Assembly (NCBI RefSeq): GCF_002879885.1
Contig: NZ_PNYA01000019.1
Span: 1-64,000, forward strand
Reading direction: 5' to 3'
From: Trinickia dabaoshanensis
GTDB taxonomy: Bacteria > Pseudomonadota > Gammaproteobacteria > Burkholderiales > Burkholderiaceae
Length of the DNA stretch: 64,000 bases
In this document: positions 52,569 to 61,693 of the stretch, one piece after another
How the letters are laid out: every line of letters starts with the position of its first letter
Numbering within the stretch: the stretch's first letter is position 1
The notes under the pieces: generated by a model
Told to the model about the DNA's origin: nothing
What the model saw: the letters and a program-made list of their open reading frames with translations, nothing else
Database searches by the model: none
Translations under genes and position numbers: made by a program

Positions 52569-54050
52569 ATGTACCTCGGCATCGACCTAGGCACGTCCGA
52601 AGTAAAAGTCTTGTTGCTGTCCGCCGACGCGCGCGTGCTCGCCACCGCGGGTTCGCCGTTTCACGTGTCCCGCCCGCATCCCCGCTGGGCCGAGCAAGAC
52701 CCGGCCGACTGGTGGCGCGGGACCTGCGAGGCCATCGCCAAACTACGCGCGGTCTGTCCCGATGCTTTCGCGCAGGTACGCGGTATCGGTCTCTCAGGTC
52801 AGATGCACGGCGCCGTGCTTCTCGATGCCGCCGATCGCGTTTTGCGTCCGGCCATCTTGTGGAACGACATGCGCAGCGTCGAGGAATGCGACGAACTCAC
52901 GCGCCGCGCGCCCGATTTGCATACGGTCGCCGGCAACTTGGCGATGCCGGGTTTTACGGCACCCAAGCTGCTGTGGGTTGCCCGCCATGAGCCGGACGTG
53001 TTCCGCCGCACCGCCTGCGTCTTGTTGCCGAAAGACTATCTGCGCTTGCGCATGACGGGCGAGAAGGTCTCCGATCCTTCCGACGCCGCCGGCACGCTGT
53101 GGCTCGACGTCGCTCGCCGCGACTGGTCCGACTCGCTGTTGAACGCGTGCGACATGAACCGCTCTCAAATGCCGCGACTCGCCGAAGGCAGCGCGCCCTC
53201 GGGTGTGCTGCGCGCCGACATCGCGCGCGAATGGGGTTTGAGCGGGGAAGTCGTCGTAGCGGCGGGCGGCGGCGACAACGCGACGAGCGCGATCGGCATC
53301 GGCGCGACCGAGCCCGGCGACGGCTTCGTTTCCCTCGGTACGTCCGGGGTGCTCTGCGTGGTGGGCGACCGCTTTTCGCCGAATCCGGCGTCGGCCGTGC
53401 ACGCATTCTGTCATGCGATTCCCGAACGCTGGCATCAGATGAGCGTCGTGCTGTCAGCGGCCAGTTGCCTGCGCTGGGTCTGCAAGCTGACCGGCACCGA
53501 CGAGCCCACGCTCGTCGGGGAAGCGGCCGCCCTCGCGCCCGAGGCGCTCGAATCGGCGCCGATCTTTCTGCCGTATCTATCGGGCGAGCGGACGCCGCAC
53601 AACGACCCCTACGCTCAAGGCGTGTTCTTCGGCATGACGCACGCGACCGATCGGGCCTTGCTCGGCTATGCCGTGCTCGAAGGCGTCACGCTGGCACTGA
53701 CCGACGGCCTGGACGCGCTGGCGGCGGCCGGTACCGCGCCGAGCGCGCTATCGCTGCTCGGCGGCGGCGCGCGCAGCGCGTTTTGGGCTCAGTTGCTGGC
53801 CGACGCGCTTGCCACGCCCACTCGTCAACACGGCGGCGGCGAAACCGGTGCCGCGCTCGGAGCCGCCCGCCTGGGTTGGCTCGCGGCCGGCGGCGACCCG
53901 CGGCAGGTGCTCGCCAAACCGCCGGTGGTCGCGCAGTTCACACCGACCGCCGAGCGTCATGCACAATTGCGGGAGCGCCTCGGCGCATACCGCGAGCTGT
54001 ACCGCCACGTGCGGCCGTTGTTCGAGCCCTCGCGCGCAAGACTCGCTTAA
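52569..54050 (+). CDS. xylB: Xylulokinase
   Basis: A 493-residue FGGY kinase phosphorylating D-xylulose to xylulose-5-phosphate. It shows YLGIDLGTSEVK at the start, GLSGQMHGAV at 75-83 and catalytic Asp236 in GGGDNATSAIG. The FGGY signatures follow near 340 (PYLSGERTPHNDP) and 415 (LLGGGARSAFWAQLLAD). The length matches XylB. It sits 94 bases after the polyol dehydrogenase and 40 before the SorC-type regulator, all on one strand. Confidence 0.93.
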   Translation: MYLGIDLGTSEVKVLLLSADARVLATAGSPFHVSRPHPRWAEQDPADWWRGTCEAIAKLRAVCPDAFAQVRGIGLSGQMHGAVLLDAADRVLRPAILWNDMRSVEECDELTRRAPDLHTVAGNLAMPGFTAPKLLWVARHEPDVFRRTACVLLPKDYLRLRMTGEKVSDPSDAAGTLWLDVARRDWSDSLLNACDMNRSQMPRLAEGSAPSGVLRADIAREWGLSGEVVVAAGGGDNATSAIGIGATEPGDGFVSLGTSGVLCVVGDRFSPNPASAVHAFCHAIPERWHQMSVVLSAASCLRWVCKLTGTDEPTLVGEAAALAPEALESAPIFLPYLSGERTPHNDPYAQGVFFGMTHATDRALLGYAVLEGVTLALTDGLDALAAAGTAPSALSLLGGGARSAFWAQLLADALATPTRQHGGGETGAALGAARLGWLAAGGDPRQVLAKPPVVAQFTPTAERHAQLRERLGAYRELYRHVRPLFEPSRARLA

Positions 54051-54090
54051 CGCAATTTTTTGTAGCTTCACCCGCATCGGGTCTATCACC

Positions 54091-55089
54091 GTGTCAAAAG
54101 TCAACGAAAAGCTCGACCTGGCCACGCGCGCCGCGTGGCTCTACTACGTCGCGGGGAACACGCAAAACGAGATCGCGGAGAAGCTGCAGGTTTCGCGGCC
54201 GGTGGCTCAGCGGCTCGTTGCGTTCGCGGTCGAGAAAAATCTCGTGCGCGTGCGCATCGAGCACCGGCTTGCCGATTGCCTCTCGCTCGCCGAAGCGTTG
54301 AAAAACCGTTATGGGCTTTCGATGTGCGAGGTCGTTCCCGTCGACGACGACACGCCCGACGCCATCGACCGCAAGCTCGCCGTCGCGAGCGCTCAGGTGA
54401 TGGAACGCTATCTGAGCGAAGAAAAGCCGATGATCATCTCGGTGAGCAGCGGGCGGACGCTGAAGGCGGCCGTCGATCAACTCGGGCAGATCGACCGGCC
54501 GCAGCATCGGCTGGTCTCGATGGTGGGCGCGATCGCACAAGACGGCTCGTCGAACCGGTACGACGTCGCGCTGCATATCTCGGAGAAGACGGGCGGCAAG
54601 CATTTTCTGCTTCCGGCGCCGCTCATCGCCGACAGCGAGGCCGAGCGCGCGCAGTGGGTCAATCACCGGCTCTACCGCATCGTCGAATCGTTGACGGCGC
54701 AAGCCGATGTAGCATTCGTCGGGATCGGCGACATCGGGCCGAAATGCCCGTTGCATGTGGACGGCTTTATCACCGCCGACGAAGTGGCGGATCTCACGAA
54801 GCGCGGCGCCGTGGCCGAGATGTTAGGACTGCCGATCGATGCGGACGGCAAGGGCGTCCAGTCGGCCACGGGCCGGCGCGTCACGAGCGTGCCGCTCGAT
54901 TCGCCGCCCAAGCGGCCGACGATCGGCTTCGCCGGAGGCGCGCGCAAGCACGGCGCCGTGCTGGCCGTGCTCAAGGGCGGCTGGTTGTCGGGGCTCGTGA
55001 CCGATGAAGCTTGCGCACGCGCGGCGCTCGAGGCCGACGAGCGCACGGCGAAGCGCGCGAAGGCTCGCGGCGCGCAAATGCCCGCTTGA
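54091..55089 (+). CDS. SorC/DeoR-type sugar-responsive regulator
   Basis: A 332-residue regulator. The N-terminal helix-turn-helix is at about 10-50 (RAAWLYYVAGNTQNEIAEKLQVSRPVAQRLVAFAVEKNLV). The SorC sugar-binding domain follows (about 60-320: ISVSSGRTLKAAVDQL, VGIGDIGPKCPLHVDGFI, GGARKHGAVLAVLKGGWLSGLVTDE). It probably senses a phosphorylated sugar such as xylulose-5-phosphate and controls the polyol genes on both strands. The start is taken as GTG at 54091; no ATG is suitably placed and the ribosome site is weak. Confidence 0.88.
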   Translation: MSKVNEKLDLATRAAWLYYVAGNTQNEIAEKLQVSRPVAQRLVAFAVEKNLVRVRIEHRLADCLSLAEALKNRYGLSMCEVVPVDDDTPDAIDRKLAVASAQVMERYLSEEKPMIISVSSGRTLKAAVDQLGQIDRPQHRLVSMVGAIAQDGSSNRYDVALHISEKTGGKHFLLPAPLIADSEAERAQWVNHRLYRIVESLTAQADVAFVGIGDIGPKCPLHVDGFITADEVADLTKRGAVAEMLGLPIDADGKGVQSATGRRVTSVPLDSPPKRPTIGFAGGARKHGAVLAVLKGGWLSGLVTDEACARAALEADERTAKRAKARGAQMPA

Positions 55090-55133
55090 TATCTGCGTGA
55101 TATTCGCTTGATGCTCGCCGCGCGGCGGAAATT

Positions 55134-55580
55134 TCACTGCTGGATTTCGGCTTCCACGAGCAGTTTCAGCAACGCGAGCGATTCCTGCCATCCGAGGTAG
55201 CACGCTTGCGCCGGAATGACTTCCGGTATCCCCTCCTGGACGACGTTCAGCTCCGTGCCGAAAGGCGTTTGCGCGAGCGAAACGGTAGTCTGCATTTCGC
55301 CCGGCAAGTTCGGATCGTCGAACTTGCCCGTATAGCGAATCCGCTCGTTCGGCACGAGTTCGAGATATTTCCCGCCGAACGCGTGCCCATCGCCCGTCGT
55401 GAAATTGGAAAACGACATCTTGTAGGTCCCGCCAACCTCGGCTTGCAGGTGATGAACGGTGCCCGTGAAGCCGTTCGGCGGCAGCCATTTCGCCAGCGCC
55501 GCCGCATCGAGAAATGCGCGGTACACGCGCTCGGGGGTGGAACGCAAAACACGGTGTAGGCGCACGGTATTCGTCGACAT
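55134..55580 (-). CDS. SRPBCC (AHSA1-type) protein
   Basis: A 148-residue START-like protein of the AHSA1 group: TVRLHRVLRSTPERVYRAFLDAAALAKWLPP, the GGTYKMSFSNFTTGDGHAFGGKYLELVPNERIRYT stretch and GWQESLALLKLLVEAE at the end. Members bind hydrophobic ligands, and many are of unknown role. GGAG six bases upstream supports the ATG at 55580. It converges on the SorC-type gene and has no functional link to the polyol cluster that I can see. Confidence 0.9.
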   Translation of the reverse strand: MSTNTVRLHRVLRSTPERVYRAFLDAAALAKWLPPNGFTGTVHHLQAEVGGTYKMSFSNFTTGDGHAFGGKYLELVPNERIRYTGKFDDPNLPGEMQTTVSLAQTPFGTELNVVQEGIPEVIPAQACYLGWQESLALLKLLVEAEIQQ

Positions 55581-55752
55581 AAGCATCTCCAAAGCGAAGG
55601 GACGGCCCCTCCGATCCTAGACGACGAATGAGCATCCGTGAAATCGACATGCGCGGGCCAACTTGCGCGTTCACGGCGAACGCATTCCCCCAGTCCGGTT
55701 AAATCGTCGACCGGCCAGCGCGGGCGATTCGACCCGCATAGTGTGGATCTTC

Positions 55753-56017
55753 CGGATAGTGTTGGCCCGCGAGGCAACAAAATGCGAGCCCCAAAGAGAT
55801 GAGCGAAGTGTCAGAAACGGATTGGAACCGCTTGGACAAGCTCAAAGACGAGGAAATCGATACGAACGACGTCCCGAGGCTTGGCAACGAGTTTTTCTCG
55901 CGCGCGAAGTTACATGCGCCGTCGGAACATGGTGCACACGGCGAGCGGACCGATGGCGCGCCGGCCGCGGCGCGCCACCTCGCCATCATGTTCAAGCGGC
56001 CGACAACACCTCGATGA
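55753..56017 (+). pseudogene. Decayed BrnTA toxin-antitoxin remnant (brnT 3' end and truncated brnA)
   Basis: At 55799-56017 an ATG opens a 72-codon frame whose first 40 residues (SEVSETDWNRLDKLKDEEIDTNDVP, then NEFFSRAKL) match the N-terminus of BrnA antitoxins. The rest is unlike the C-terminal ribbon-helix-helix, and the frame runs into the end of the convergent ABC ATPase gene. Just upstream, in another frame and overlapping the ATG, 55753-55806 encodes RIVLAREATK-like residues resembling the last strand and helix of BrnT toxin. The body of the toxin is missing. This looks like a deleted module. The spacing and overlap match intact brnTA loci. Confidence 0.6.
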
Positions 56018-57149
56018 TCTTCCGGTCGTAAGCCTGCCCCTGCTCGTCGAACAGGTGGCAATGCTCCGGATCGGCGCCGAGCAGCAGCGCATCGCCGCGC
56101 TGGTGCCGCTCGAGCGGTGCGATGCGAGCGATCAAACCCTCCGGAGCCACCTGCGCTTCCGCATAAAGGTACGCGGCGTCACCGAGCGACTCGACCGTGG
56201 TCGTATGCGCAAGCACGCCATTCGCGGGCGCACCGCCTGCCGATGCGACCGGCTGCGTGTGCAGGTGCTCGGGCCGAATGCCGACCGTCACACGCGCACC
56301 GCGCTCGAGCGCGCGCGCCCCCGACGAGGACACGCCACGCGTCTCGATCGCCACGCGCTGCGTCTCCCCGGAGGCGTAGCGCACGAGGACGCCTTCGCCG
56401 TCCACCTGCTCGACGACACCGTCCAGGAAATTCATCTTCGGCGAGCCGATGAACCCCGCGACGAACCGATTGGCCGGCGCATGGTACAGACGATTGGGGC
56501 TACCCACTTGCTCGACGTTGCCGGCCGACATCACGACGATCTTATCGGCGAGCGTCATGGCTTCGACCTGATCGTGCGTGACGTAGATCATCGTCGTCTT
56601 CAACTCGTCGTGCAGGCGCGCGAATTCGAGGCGCATTTTCACGCGCAGTGCCGCATCGAGGTTCGAGAGCGGCTCGTCGAACAAAAACACCTTCGGCTTG
56701 CGCGTGATCGCCCGCCCGATCGCCACGCGCTGACGCTGGCCGCCCGAAAGCTGCTTCGGCTTGCGGTCGAGCAAATGGTCGATGTGCAAGATCTTCGCCG
56801 CGTTGCGCACGGCTTCGTCGATCTCGGGTTTCTTCGCACCGGCCAACTTCAGGCCGAACGCCATGTTGTCGTACAACGACATATGGGGGTAAAGCGCGTA
56901 CGACTGAAACACCATCGCGATACCGCGCTTGGCCGGCGGCACGTCGTTCACGCGCGCGGCATCGATCAGCAACTCGCCGCCGCTGATCGCCTCGAGCCCC
57001 GCGATCATGCGCAGCAAGGTCGACTTACCGCATCCGCTCGGCCCGACGAAAACCACGAATTCGCCGTCCGCGATATCGAGGTTCACGTTGCGCAAAACCT
57101 CATGCTCCTCATACCGCTTCGCAATGCCACGCAGCGTCAAGCTTGCCAT
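55992..57149 (-). CDS. Sugar/polyol ABC transporter ATPase (MalK/UgpC type)
   Basis: A 385-residue CUT1-family ABC ATPase energising polyol uptake. Walker A is GPSGCGKST at 36-44, the signature LSGGQRQRVAIGRAI, and Walker B VFLFDEPLSNLDAALR. The C-terminal TOBE regulatory domain spans about 235-380 (GFIGSPKMNFLDG; VGIRPEHL). GGAGA precedes the ATG. Its start overlaps the HAD gene stop by 13 bases, so it is the last gene of the coupled five-gene operon. SmoK/MtlK-type proteins for sorbitol and mannitol are the nearest known equivalents. Confidence 0.93.
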   Translation of the reverse strand: MASLTLRGIAKRYEEHEVLRNVNLDIADGEFVVFVGPSGCGKSTLLRMIAGLEAISGGELLIDAARVNDVPPAKRGIAMVFQSYALYPHMSLYDNMAFGLKLAGAKKPEIDEAVRNAAKILHIDHLLDRKPKQLSGGQRQRVAIGRAITRKPKVFLFDEPLSNLDAALRVKMRLEFARLHDELKTTMIYVTHDQVEAMTLADKIVVMSAGNVEQVGSPNRLYHAPANRFVAGFIGSPKMNFLDGVVEQVDGEGVLVRYASGETQRVAIETRGVSSSGARALERGARVTVGIRPEHLHTQPVASAGGAPANGVLAHTTTVESLGDAAYLYAEAQVAPEGLIARIAPLERHQRGDALLLGADPEHCHLFDEQGQAYDRKIIEVLSAA

Positions 57150-57901
57150 GATGCGTCTCCTTTCCCATTCATCGCCGTGCGCGCCGTTGCGGCGGCATCG
57201 GTCATCCATTGGTCGACGAGCGCGGGCAACGCACGCATGTCGTCGAATATTTGTTTGGCACCCGCTTGGACGAGCGCTTCGGCGTGGGCGCGGCCGCCGT
57301 GCTCGGCATGCGTGCCGCCCGCGAAACCGAGTACGGCCATGCCCGCCGCGGTCGCGGCCGCGACGCCCGCCACACTGTCTTCCACGACGACGCACGCAAC
57401 GCTCGGCACACCGAGCGCATCCGCCGCCGCGATGTAGATGTCGGGCGCGGGCTTAGGCCTCGGCACGCGATCCGCGCAAAACACGCGCGAACCGAAGAAG
57501 CGGTCCAGCCCGGTGCGCGCGAGCACCGCGGCGACATATGCCGTGTAGCTGTTGCTCGCGCACGCCTTGGTCAGCGCGATCTGCGCGAGCGCCGCCTCGA
57601 CGCCCGCCATCATGGGCGCTTGCTGCGCCGCCGCTTCGACGCTGCGCCGTATCGCATCCATTTCCACCGGTGCGAGTGTTTCGTTCAGCGCTGCGGCGCT
57701 CTCTTCGAGCACGCGCTCGATGCGCAGGCCGAGCAGCGGCATGACGACCGGTTCCACGTCGGCATGCGGCCAACGCGCCTGCAGCTCGCTGACGAGCATC
57801 TTGGCGGCCACGGCCTCGCTGTCGATCAGCACGCCGTCGCAATCGCAGATCAGCACGCGGTCGCGCCGCATCTCGTTTGCCCCGATCGTGGATGCCGTCA
57901 T
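57137..57901 (-). CDS. HAD-family phosphatase within the polyol transport operon
   Basis: A 254-residue HAD hydrolase of the CbbY/beta-phosphoglucomutase-like group. Motif I DCDGVLIDSE has Asp20 and Asp22, the Ser/Thr motif is ASNSYTAYV, the Lys is in PRPKPAPDIY, and VVVEDSVAGVAAA holds the last acids. It probably dephosphorylates a sugar phosphate, perhaps removing a harmful by-product. It lies between permease and ATPase genes with ATGA and 13-base overlaps. A HAD gene (smoC) also occurs in the Rhodobacter polyol operon. The first ATG gives a 10-residue extension over a second possible start at 57871. Confidence 0.88.
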   Translation of the reverse strand: MTASTIGANEMRRDRVLICDCDGVLIDSEAVAAKMLVSELQARWPHADVEPVVMPLLGLRIERVLEESAAALNETLAPVEMDAIRRSVEAAAQQAPMMAGVEAALAQIALTKACASNSYTAYVAAVLARTGLDRFFGSRVFCADRVPRPKPAPDIYIAAADALGVPSVACVVVEDSVAGVAAATAAGMAVLGFAGGTHAEHGGRAHAEALVQAGAKQIFDDMRALPALVDQWMTDAAATARTAMNGKGDASWQA

Positions 57902-58752
57902 TTGACGGCCCCGAACGTGAGACCGCGCACGAGCTGCTTTTGCGACAGCCAGCCCACGATCAGAATCGGCGCGACGGCGAGCAGCGACGCCGCCGACAGC
58001 TTCGCCCAGAACAATCCCTCGGGGCTCGAGTACGAGGCAATGAACACGGTCAGCGGCGCCGCGTTCGAACTCGACAAATTGATGCTCCAGAACGCTTCGT
58101 TCCAAGACAGGATCACGAGCAACAGCGCCGTGGAAGCGAGCCCCGGCAGCGCCATCGGCATCAAGAGGTAGACGATCTCCTGCCAGGTCGCCGCGCCGTC
58201 GATCCGGCCGGCTTCCAGGATGTCGCGCGGAATCTCGTTGAAGTAGGTGAAGGCCATCCAAACGGCGATCGGCAGGTTCATCAGCGTGTAGACGATGACG
58301 AGACCCGACACCGTATCGAGCAAGCCCACGTTCTTCCACAACAAATAGATCGGCACGAGCACGCCCACCGACGGCATCATCTTCGTCGAGAGCATCCACA
58401 GCAGCAGGCTTTGCGTGCGGCGCGAAGGAAAGAACGCCATCGCGTAGGCGGCGGGCACGGCCAGCAGCAGGCACAGTATCGTCACACCGGCCGATATCAG
58501 CACCGAGTTGCGCGCGAACAGGAAGTAATCGCTGCGCGCGAACACTTCGCGGAAGCTATCGAGCGTCGGCGTGAAAATCAGCGCCATCGAGTACGCGTCG
58601 CGCTCAGTCTTGAACGCCGTGATCGTCATCCAGAAGATCGGAAAGAACAGCGCGAGCGCGATCAGCCAAGCAAGCACCGCGGGCAAGGCGCGCTTGACGG
58701 CGTCGAGCCCGGGCAGCGGCGCGCGCGGCGCCGGTACGGTCGGATGGCTCAT
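57898..58752 (-). CDS. Sugar/polyol ABC transporter permease (MalG type)
   Basis: A 284-residue CUT1 permease with six membrane segments. The EAA loop reads EAGRIDGAATWQEIVYLLMPMALPGL (residues about 187-212). It ends with the usual LVRGLTFGAVKG-like tail (here without the last Gly). It overlaps its neighbours on both sides by four bases (ATGA), so stoichiometric coupled translation is likely. Its partners are the MalF-type permease, binding protein and ATPase of this operon. Confidence 0.92.
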   Translation of the reverse strand: MSHPTVPAPRAPLPGLDAVKRALPAVLAWLIALALFFPIFWMTITAFKTERDAYSMALIFTPTLDSFREVFARSDYFLFARNSVLISAGVTILCLLLAVPAAYAMAFFPSRRTQSLLLWMLSTKMMPSVGVLVPIYLLWKNVGLLDTVSGLVIVYTLMNLPIAVWMAFTYFNEIPRDILEAGRIDGAATWQEIVYLLMPMALPGLASTALLLVILSWNEAFWSINLSSSNAAPLTVFIASYSSPEGLFWAKLSAASLLAVAPILIVGWLSQKQLVRGLTFGAVK

Positions 58753-59684
58753 GCTTCGTACTCCCCTTTCAGATTCTTCGCGAGCATGCGCACGAGGAAG
58801 AACGCGACGATGTTCGCGAGCACGACGGCGAGAATGCCGCCGGCGGATGCGAGACCGACGTCGAACTGTTGCAACCCGAGCGCATAGATGAGGTACGAGA
58901 GGATCGTCGTCGCATTGCCCGGTCCGCCCGAAGTCGTCGTGTAGATCTCGGCGAAGATCGACAGCAAGAAGATCGTCTCCATCATTACGACGACGGAAAT
59001 CGCGCGACGCAAATGCGGCAGCGTGATGTAGAAGAACATCGCGAGCGGTCCTGCGCCGTCGATGCGCGCCGCTTCCTTTTGCTCCTCGTCGAGCGATTGA
59101 ATCGCCGTGAACAAAATGAGGAAAGCGAACGGCAGCCACTGCCAAGCAACGATGACGACGATGGCGAACAGCGGATAGGTGGAAAACCAGTCGATGGGCT
59201 GCATGCCGAACCAACGCATCACGGCAGCCACGACGCCGTACACGGGGTGCAGCATCATGTTCTTCCAGATCAGCGCGCTGACCGTGGGCATGACGAAGAA
59301 CGGGCCGATCGCGAGCAGCCGCGCGATGCCTTGGCCGGGAAACTTGCGGTCGAACAGTACCGCCATCAGGATGCCGCCGACGACCGTAATGACGAGCACG
59401 GAGCCGATCAGTTCCAGCGTATGGAAGATCGACGGCAGAAACGACGGATCGGTGACGAGATAGCGATAGTTATCGAGTCCCGCGAAACCCTTGGCGTCGG
59501 GATTGAGCAGGTTGTAGCGCGAGAACGAATACCAGATCGTCATGGCGAGCGGTATCGTCATCCACAAGACGAGCACGGCAACCGAGGGGGCGGCGAGCAA
59601 TCGCGTCGAGCCCGCTCGCCGCTCGGGCGTGGGCAGCGCGCCTTGCTCCGCGGCGTGCGAGAGCGGCATATGAAGATGTCCCAT
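58749..59684 (-). CDS. Sugar/polyol ABC transporter permease (MalF type)
   Basis: A 311-residue CUT1 permease with six membrane segments and the EAA loop EAARIDGAGPLAMFFYITLPHLRRAI (about 212-237). LLNPDAKGFAGLDNYRYLVTDPSF after the first segment is typical of mannitol/sorbitol transporters (MtlF/SmoF). It follows the binding-protein gene after 116 bases and overlaps the second permease gene by four bases. Confidence 0.92.
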   Translation of the reverse strand: MGHLHMPLSHAAEQGALPTPERRAGSTRLLAAPSVAVLVLWMTIPLAMTIWYSFSRYNLLNPDAKGFAGLDNYRYLVTDPSFLPSIFHTLELIGSVLVITVVGGILMAVLFDRKFPGQGIARLLAIGPFFVMPTVSALIWKNMMLHPVYGVVAAVMRWFGMQPIDWFSTYPLFAIVVIVAWQWLPFAFLILFTAIQSLDEEQKEAARIDGAGPLAMFFYITLPHLRRAISVVVMMETIFLLSIFAEIYTTTSGGPGNATTILSYLIYALGLQQFDVGLASAGGILAVVLANIVAFFLVRMLAKNLKGEYEA

Positions 59685-59800
59685 TGTTTCGGACTCCTGT
59701 TCGGTCTGACGCCGTCCGCGCGGAACGGCGTCGAGAACGGGCCGCGAGGGACGGCCCGCTGGCGGGCGATGCGCGCGGGCGCACCGCCTGCCGGCTTACG

Positions 59801-61132
59801 TCACTTCTGGTAGCCGGCTTCGCGCACCGCGCGATCCGCGGTGGCATTGCCTGCCGCGAGGGCCTGATCCACCGTCATTTGACCGGCGAGCGCACCCGAA
59901 ATGCTTTGGCCGACCACGGTTCCGAACGATTGGAACTCGGGGATGCCGACGAACTGCACACCCGTGTAAGGAACCGGCTTGGCCGTCGGGTGATTCGGAT
60001 CGGCCGTGCGGATCGCGTTCAGCACGAACTCGCCGAACGGCGCGGCCTGGACATAGGCCGGCGTGTTATACGTCGATTCGCGCGTGCCCGGCGGCACCGA
60101 GGCCCAGCCCTCGTCCTTCGCGACGAGCTTGATGTAGTCCTTGCTCGTGGCCCATTCCACGAACTTCTTGGCATCGTCCTGCTGCTTCGAGGTCTTCGGA
60201 ATAGCCAGCGACCAAGCCCACAGCCAGTGCGAACCGTTCGGCGTGACTTCGGTCGGCGCCGCCGCGAAACCGATCTTATCGGCCACCTGCGACTGACTCT
60301 TGTTATAGAGCATGCCGGCCGCGACCGTCGCGTCGATCCACATCGCGCACTTGCCCGAGGACATCAGCGTCAGGTTTTCGTTGAAGCCGTTCGAGCTCGC
60401 ACCCGGGGGGCCGTCTTTCTTCAACAGGTCGACGTAGAAGGTGACGGCCTTCTTCCATTCCGGCGACGTGAGCTGAGCATGCCACTTCTCGTCGAACCAG
60501 CGGCCGCCGAACGTATTGACGACCGTCGTGAGGTACGCCATGTTCTCGCCCCAGCCCGCCTTGCCGCGCAAGCAGATGCCGTAGGTGCCGTTCGCTTTGT
60601 CGGTCAGCTTGTCCGCGAATTGCGCGATCTGGTCGTAGGTCGGCTTCGGCGGCATCGTCAGCCCCTTCGCCGCGAATAGATCCTTGCGGTAAAAGGTCAT
60701 CGAGCTTTCCGCGTAGAACGGCAGCGCGTAGAGCGTGCCGTTGTAGGAAAGGCTGTCGCGAACCGTCTTGATGACGTCGTTCTCGTCGTAGCTGGCGGGC
60801 AGCCCAGTCATCGGCGTGAGCCAGCCGCGCTTGCCCCACTGCGGCGCTTCATATGCGCCGATCATCATGACGTCGAATTGGCCGCTCTTCGTGGTGATGT
60901 CGGTCGTCGCGCGCTGACGCAGCACGTTCTCCTCCAACACGACCCAGTTCAGCTTGATCGTCGGATTGCTCTTTTCGAAGTCCGACGACAGCTTCTTCAT
61001 CTCGATCATGTCGGGATTGTTCACCACCGCGACCGTGATCGTCGCGGCGGACACAGGCAGCGCCGCCACCGCGCCGAGCGCCAGGGCGCCCGCGGCGAGC
61101 GCGCGCCGTGTGAATCGAGCATTGCGTTGCAT
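59801..61132 (-). CDS. Sugar/polyol ABC transporter substrate-binding protein
   Basis: A 443-residue periplasmic binding protein with an N-terminal signal peptide containing Arg-Arg (residues 9-10) and a hydrophobic core, cleaved near residue 28. The mature part follows the CUT1 (MtlE/SmoE-like) pattern: TITVAVVNNPDMIEMKKLSSDFEKSNPTIKLNWVVLEENVLRQR, then TKSGQFDVMMIGAYE, WGKRGWLTPM and GLTMPPKPTYDQIAQFADKL. AAGGAGA precedes the ATG at 61132. It heads the operon. Mannitol, sorbitol or arabinitol is the probable ligand, given the catabolic genes next door. Confidence 0.92.
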   Translation of the reverse strand: MQRNARFTRRALAAGALALGAVAALPVSAATITVAVVNNPDMIEMKKLSSDFEKSNPTIKLNWVVLEENVLRQRATTDITTKSGQFDVMMIGAYEAPQWGKRGWLTPMTGLPASYDENDVIKTVRDSLSYNGTLYALPFYAESSMTFYRKDLFAAKGLTMPPKPTYDQIAQFADKLTDKANGTYGICLRGKAGWGENMAYLTTVVNTFGGRWFDEKWHAQLTSPEWKKAVTFYVDLLKKDGPPGASSNGFNENLTLMSSGKCAMWIDATVAAGMLYNKSQSQVADKIGFAAAPTEVTPNGSHWLWAWSLAIPKTSKQQDDAKKFVEWATSKDYIKLVAKDEGWASVPPGTRESTYNTPAYVQAAPFGEFVLNAIRTADPNHPTAKPVPYTGVQFVGIPEFQSFGTVVGQSISGALAGQMTVDQALAAGNATADRAVREAGYQK

Positions 61133-61444
61133 CACTTGTCTCCTTCAGTCTTGTACGTTGTGGTGGAAATGCACGTGCGCTTCGGGGAGAAGCACGGTTC
61201 GTACTCAGCTCAGCCGGCCGGCGCGGCGCCTTGTCCGCTCATGCGGTTTCGCGTCCTTCGCCGAGCGATCGCCCGTCGATAGAGCAATTGTTCATTCCGT
61301 GGTCGAATGATCGGATACACGTGGGGGCCTGTCAAGGCGGCCCCGGGATTTTCGATGGTGCGCTGCGAAAGAGTGCGTTGGCCGTTCGGCGTATTGCGGG
61401 TTTGAGCTAAACTAACGAAACTTAGTCCACCTCAACAACGCCCT
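61133..61444. other. Promoter region of the polyol transport operon
   Basis: 312 bases between the divergent polyol operon and the Phd/PIN pair, with no gene seen. TCATTC (61292-61297) and GAATGA (61305-61310) form an inverted repeat that could be an operator for the SorC-type regulator. ACTAA (61411-61415) and TTAGT (61422-61426), 20-30 bases before the antitoxin start, could be the antitoxin's own operator. Both are inferences. Confidence 0.4.
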
Positions 61445-61693
61445 ATGGAAATCGTGAACATCCACGAAGCAAAAACGCACCTGTCGCGGCTCGTCGATCG
61501 GGCCGCGCTCGGCGAAGCGTTCATCATCGCAAAAGCGGGCAAGCCGCTCGTGAAGGTCGTCCCGCTCGATGCGCCCAGCGGGGCGCAACGCCGTCGGCTC
61601 GGATTTCTGGCGGGAGAAATCGCCGTCCCGGAAGACTTCGACCGCATGGCAGCCGGCGACATCGAACACCTGTTCGGGGGTGCCGATACGTGA
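61445..61693 (+). CDS. Type II antitoxin, Phd/YefM family
   Basis: An 82-residue antitoxin: EIVNIHEAKTHLSRLVDRAALGEAFIIAKAGKPLVKVVPL is the Phd/YefM DNA-binding fold, followed by a short acidic tail (EIAVPEDFDRMAAGDIEHLF) that would wrap the toxin. It overlaps the PIN toxin gene by four bases (GTGA). It should repress its own promoter together with the toxin. Confidence 0.92.
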   Translation: MEIVNIHEAKTHLSRLVDRAALGEAFIIAKAGKPLVKVVPLDAPSGAQRRRLGFLAGEIAVPEDFDRMAAGDIEHLFGGADT

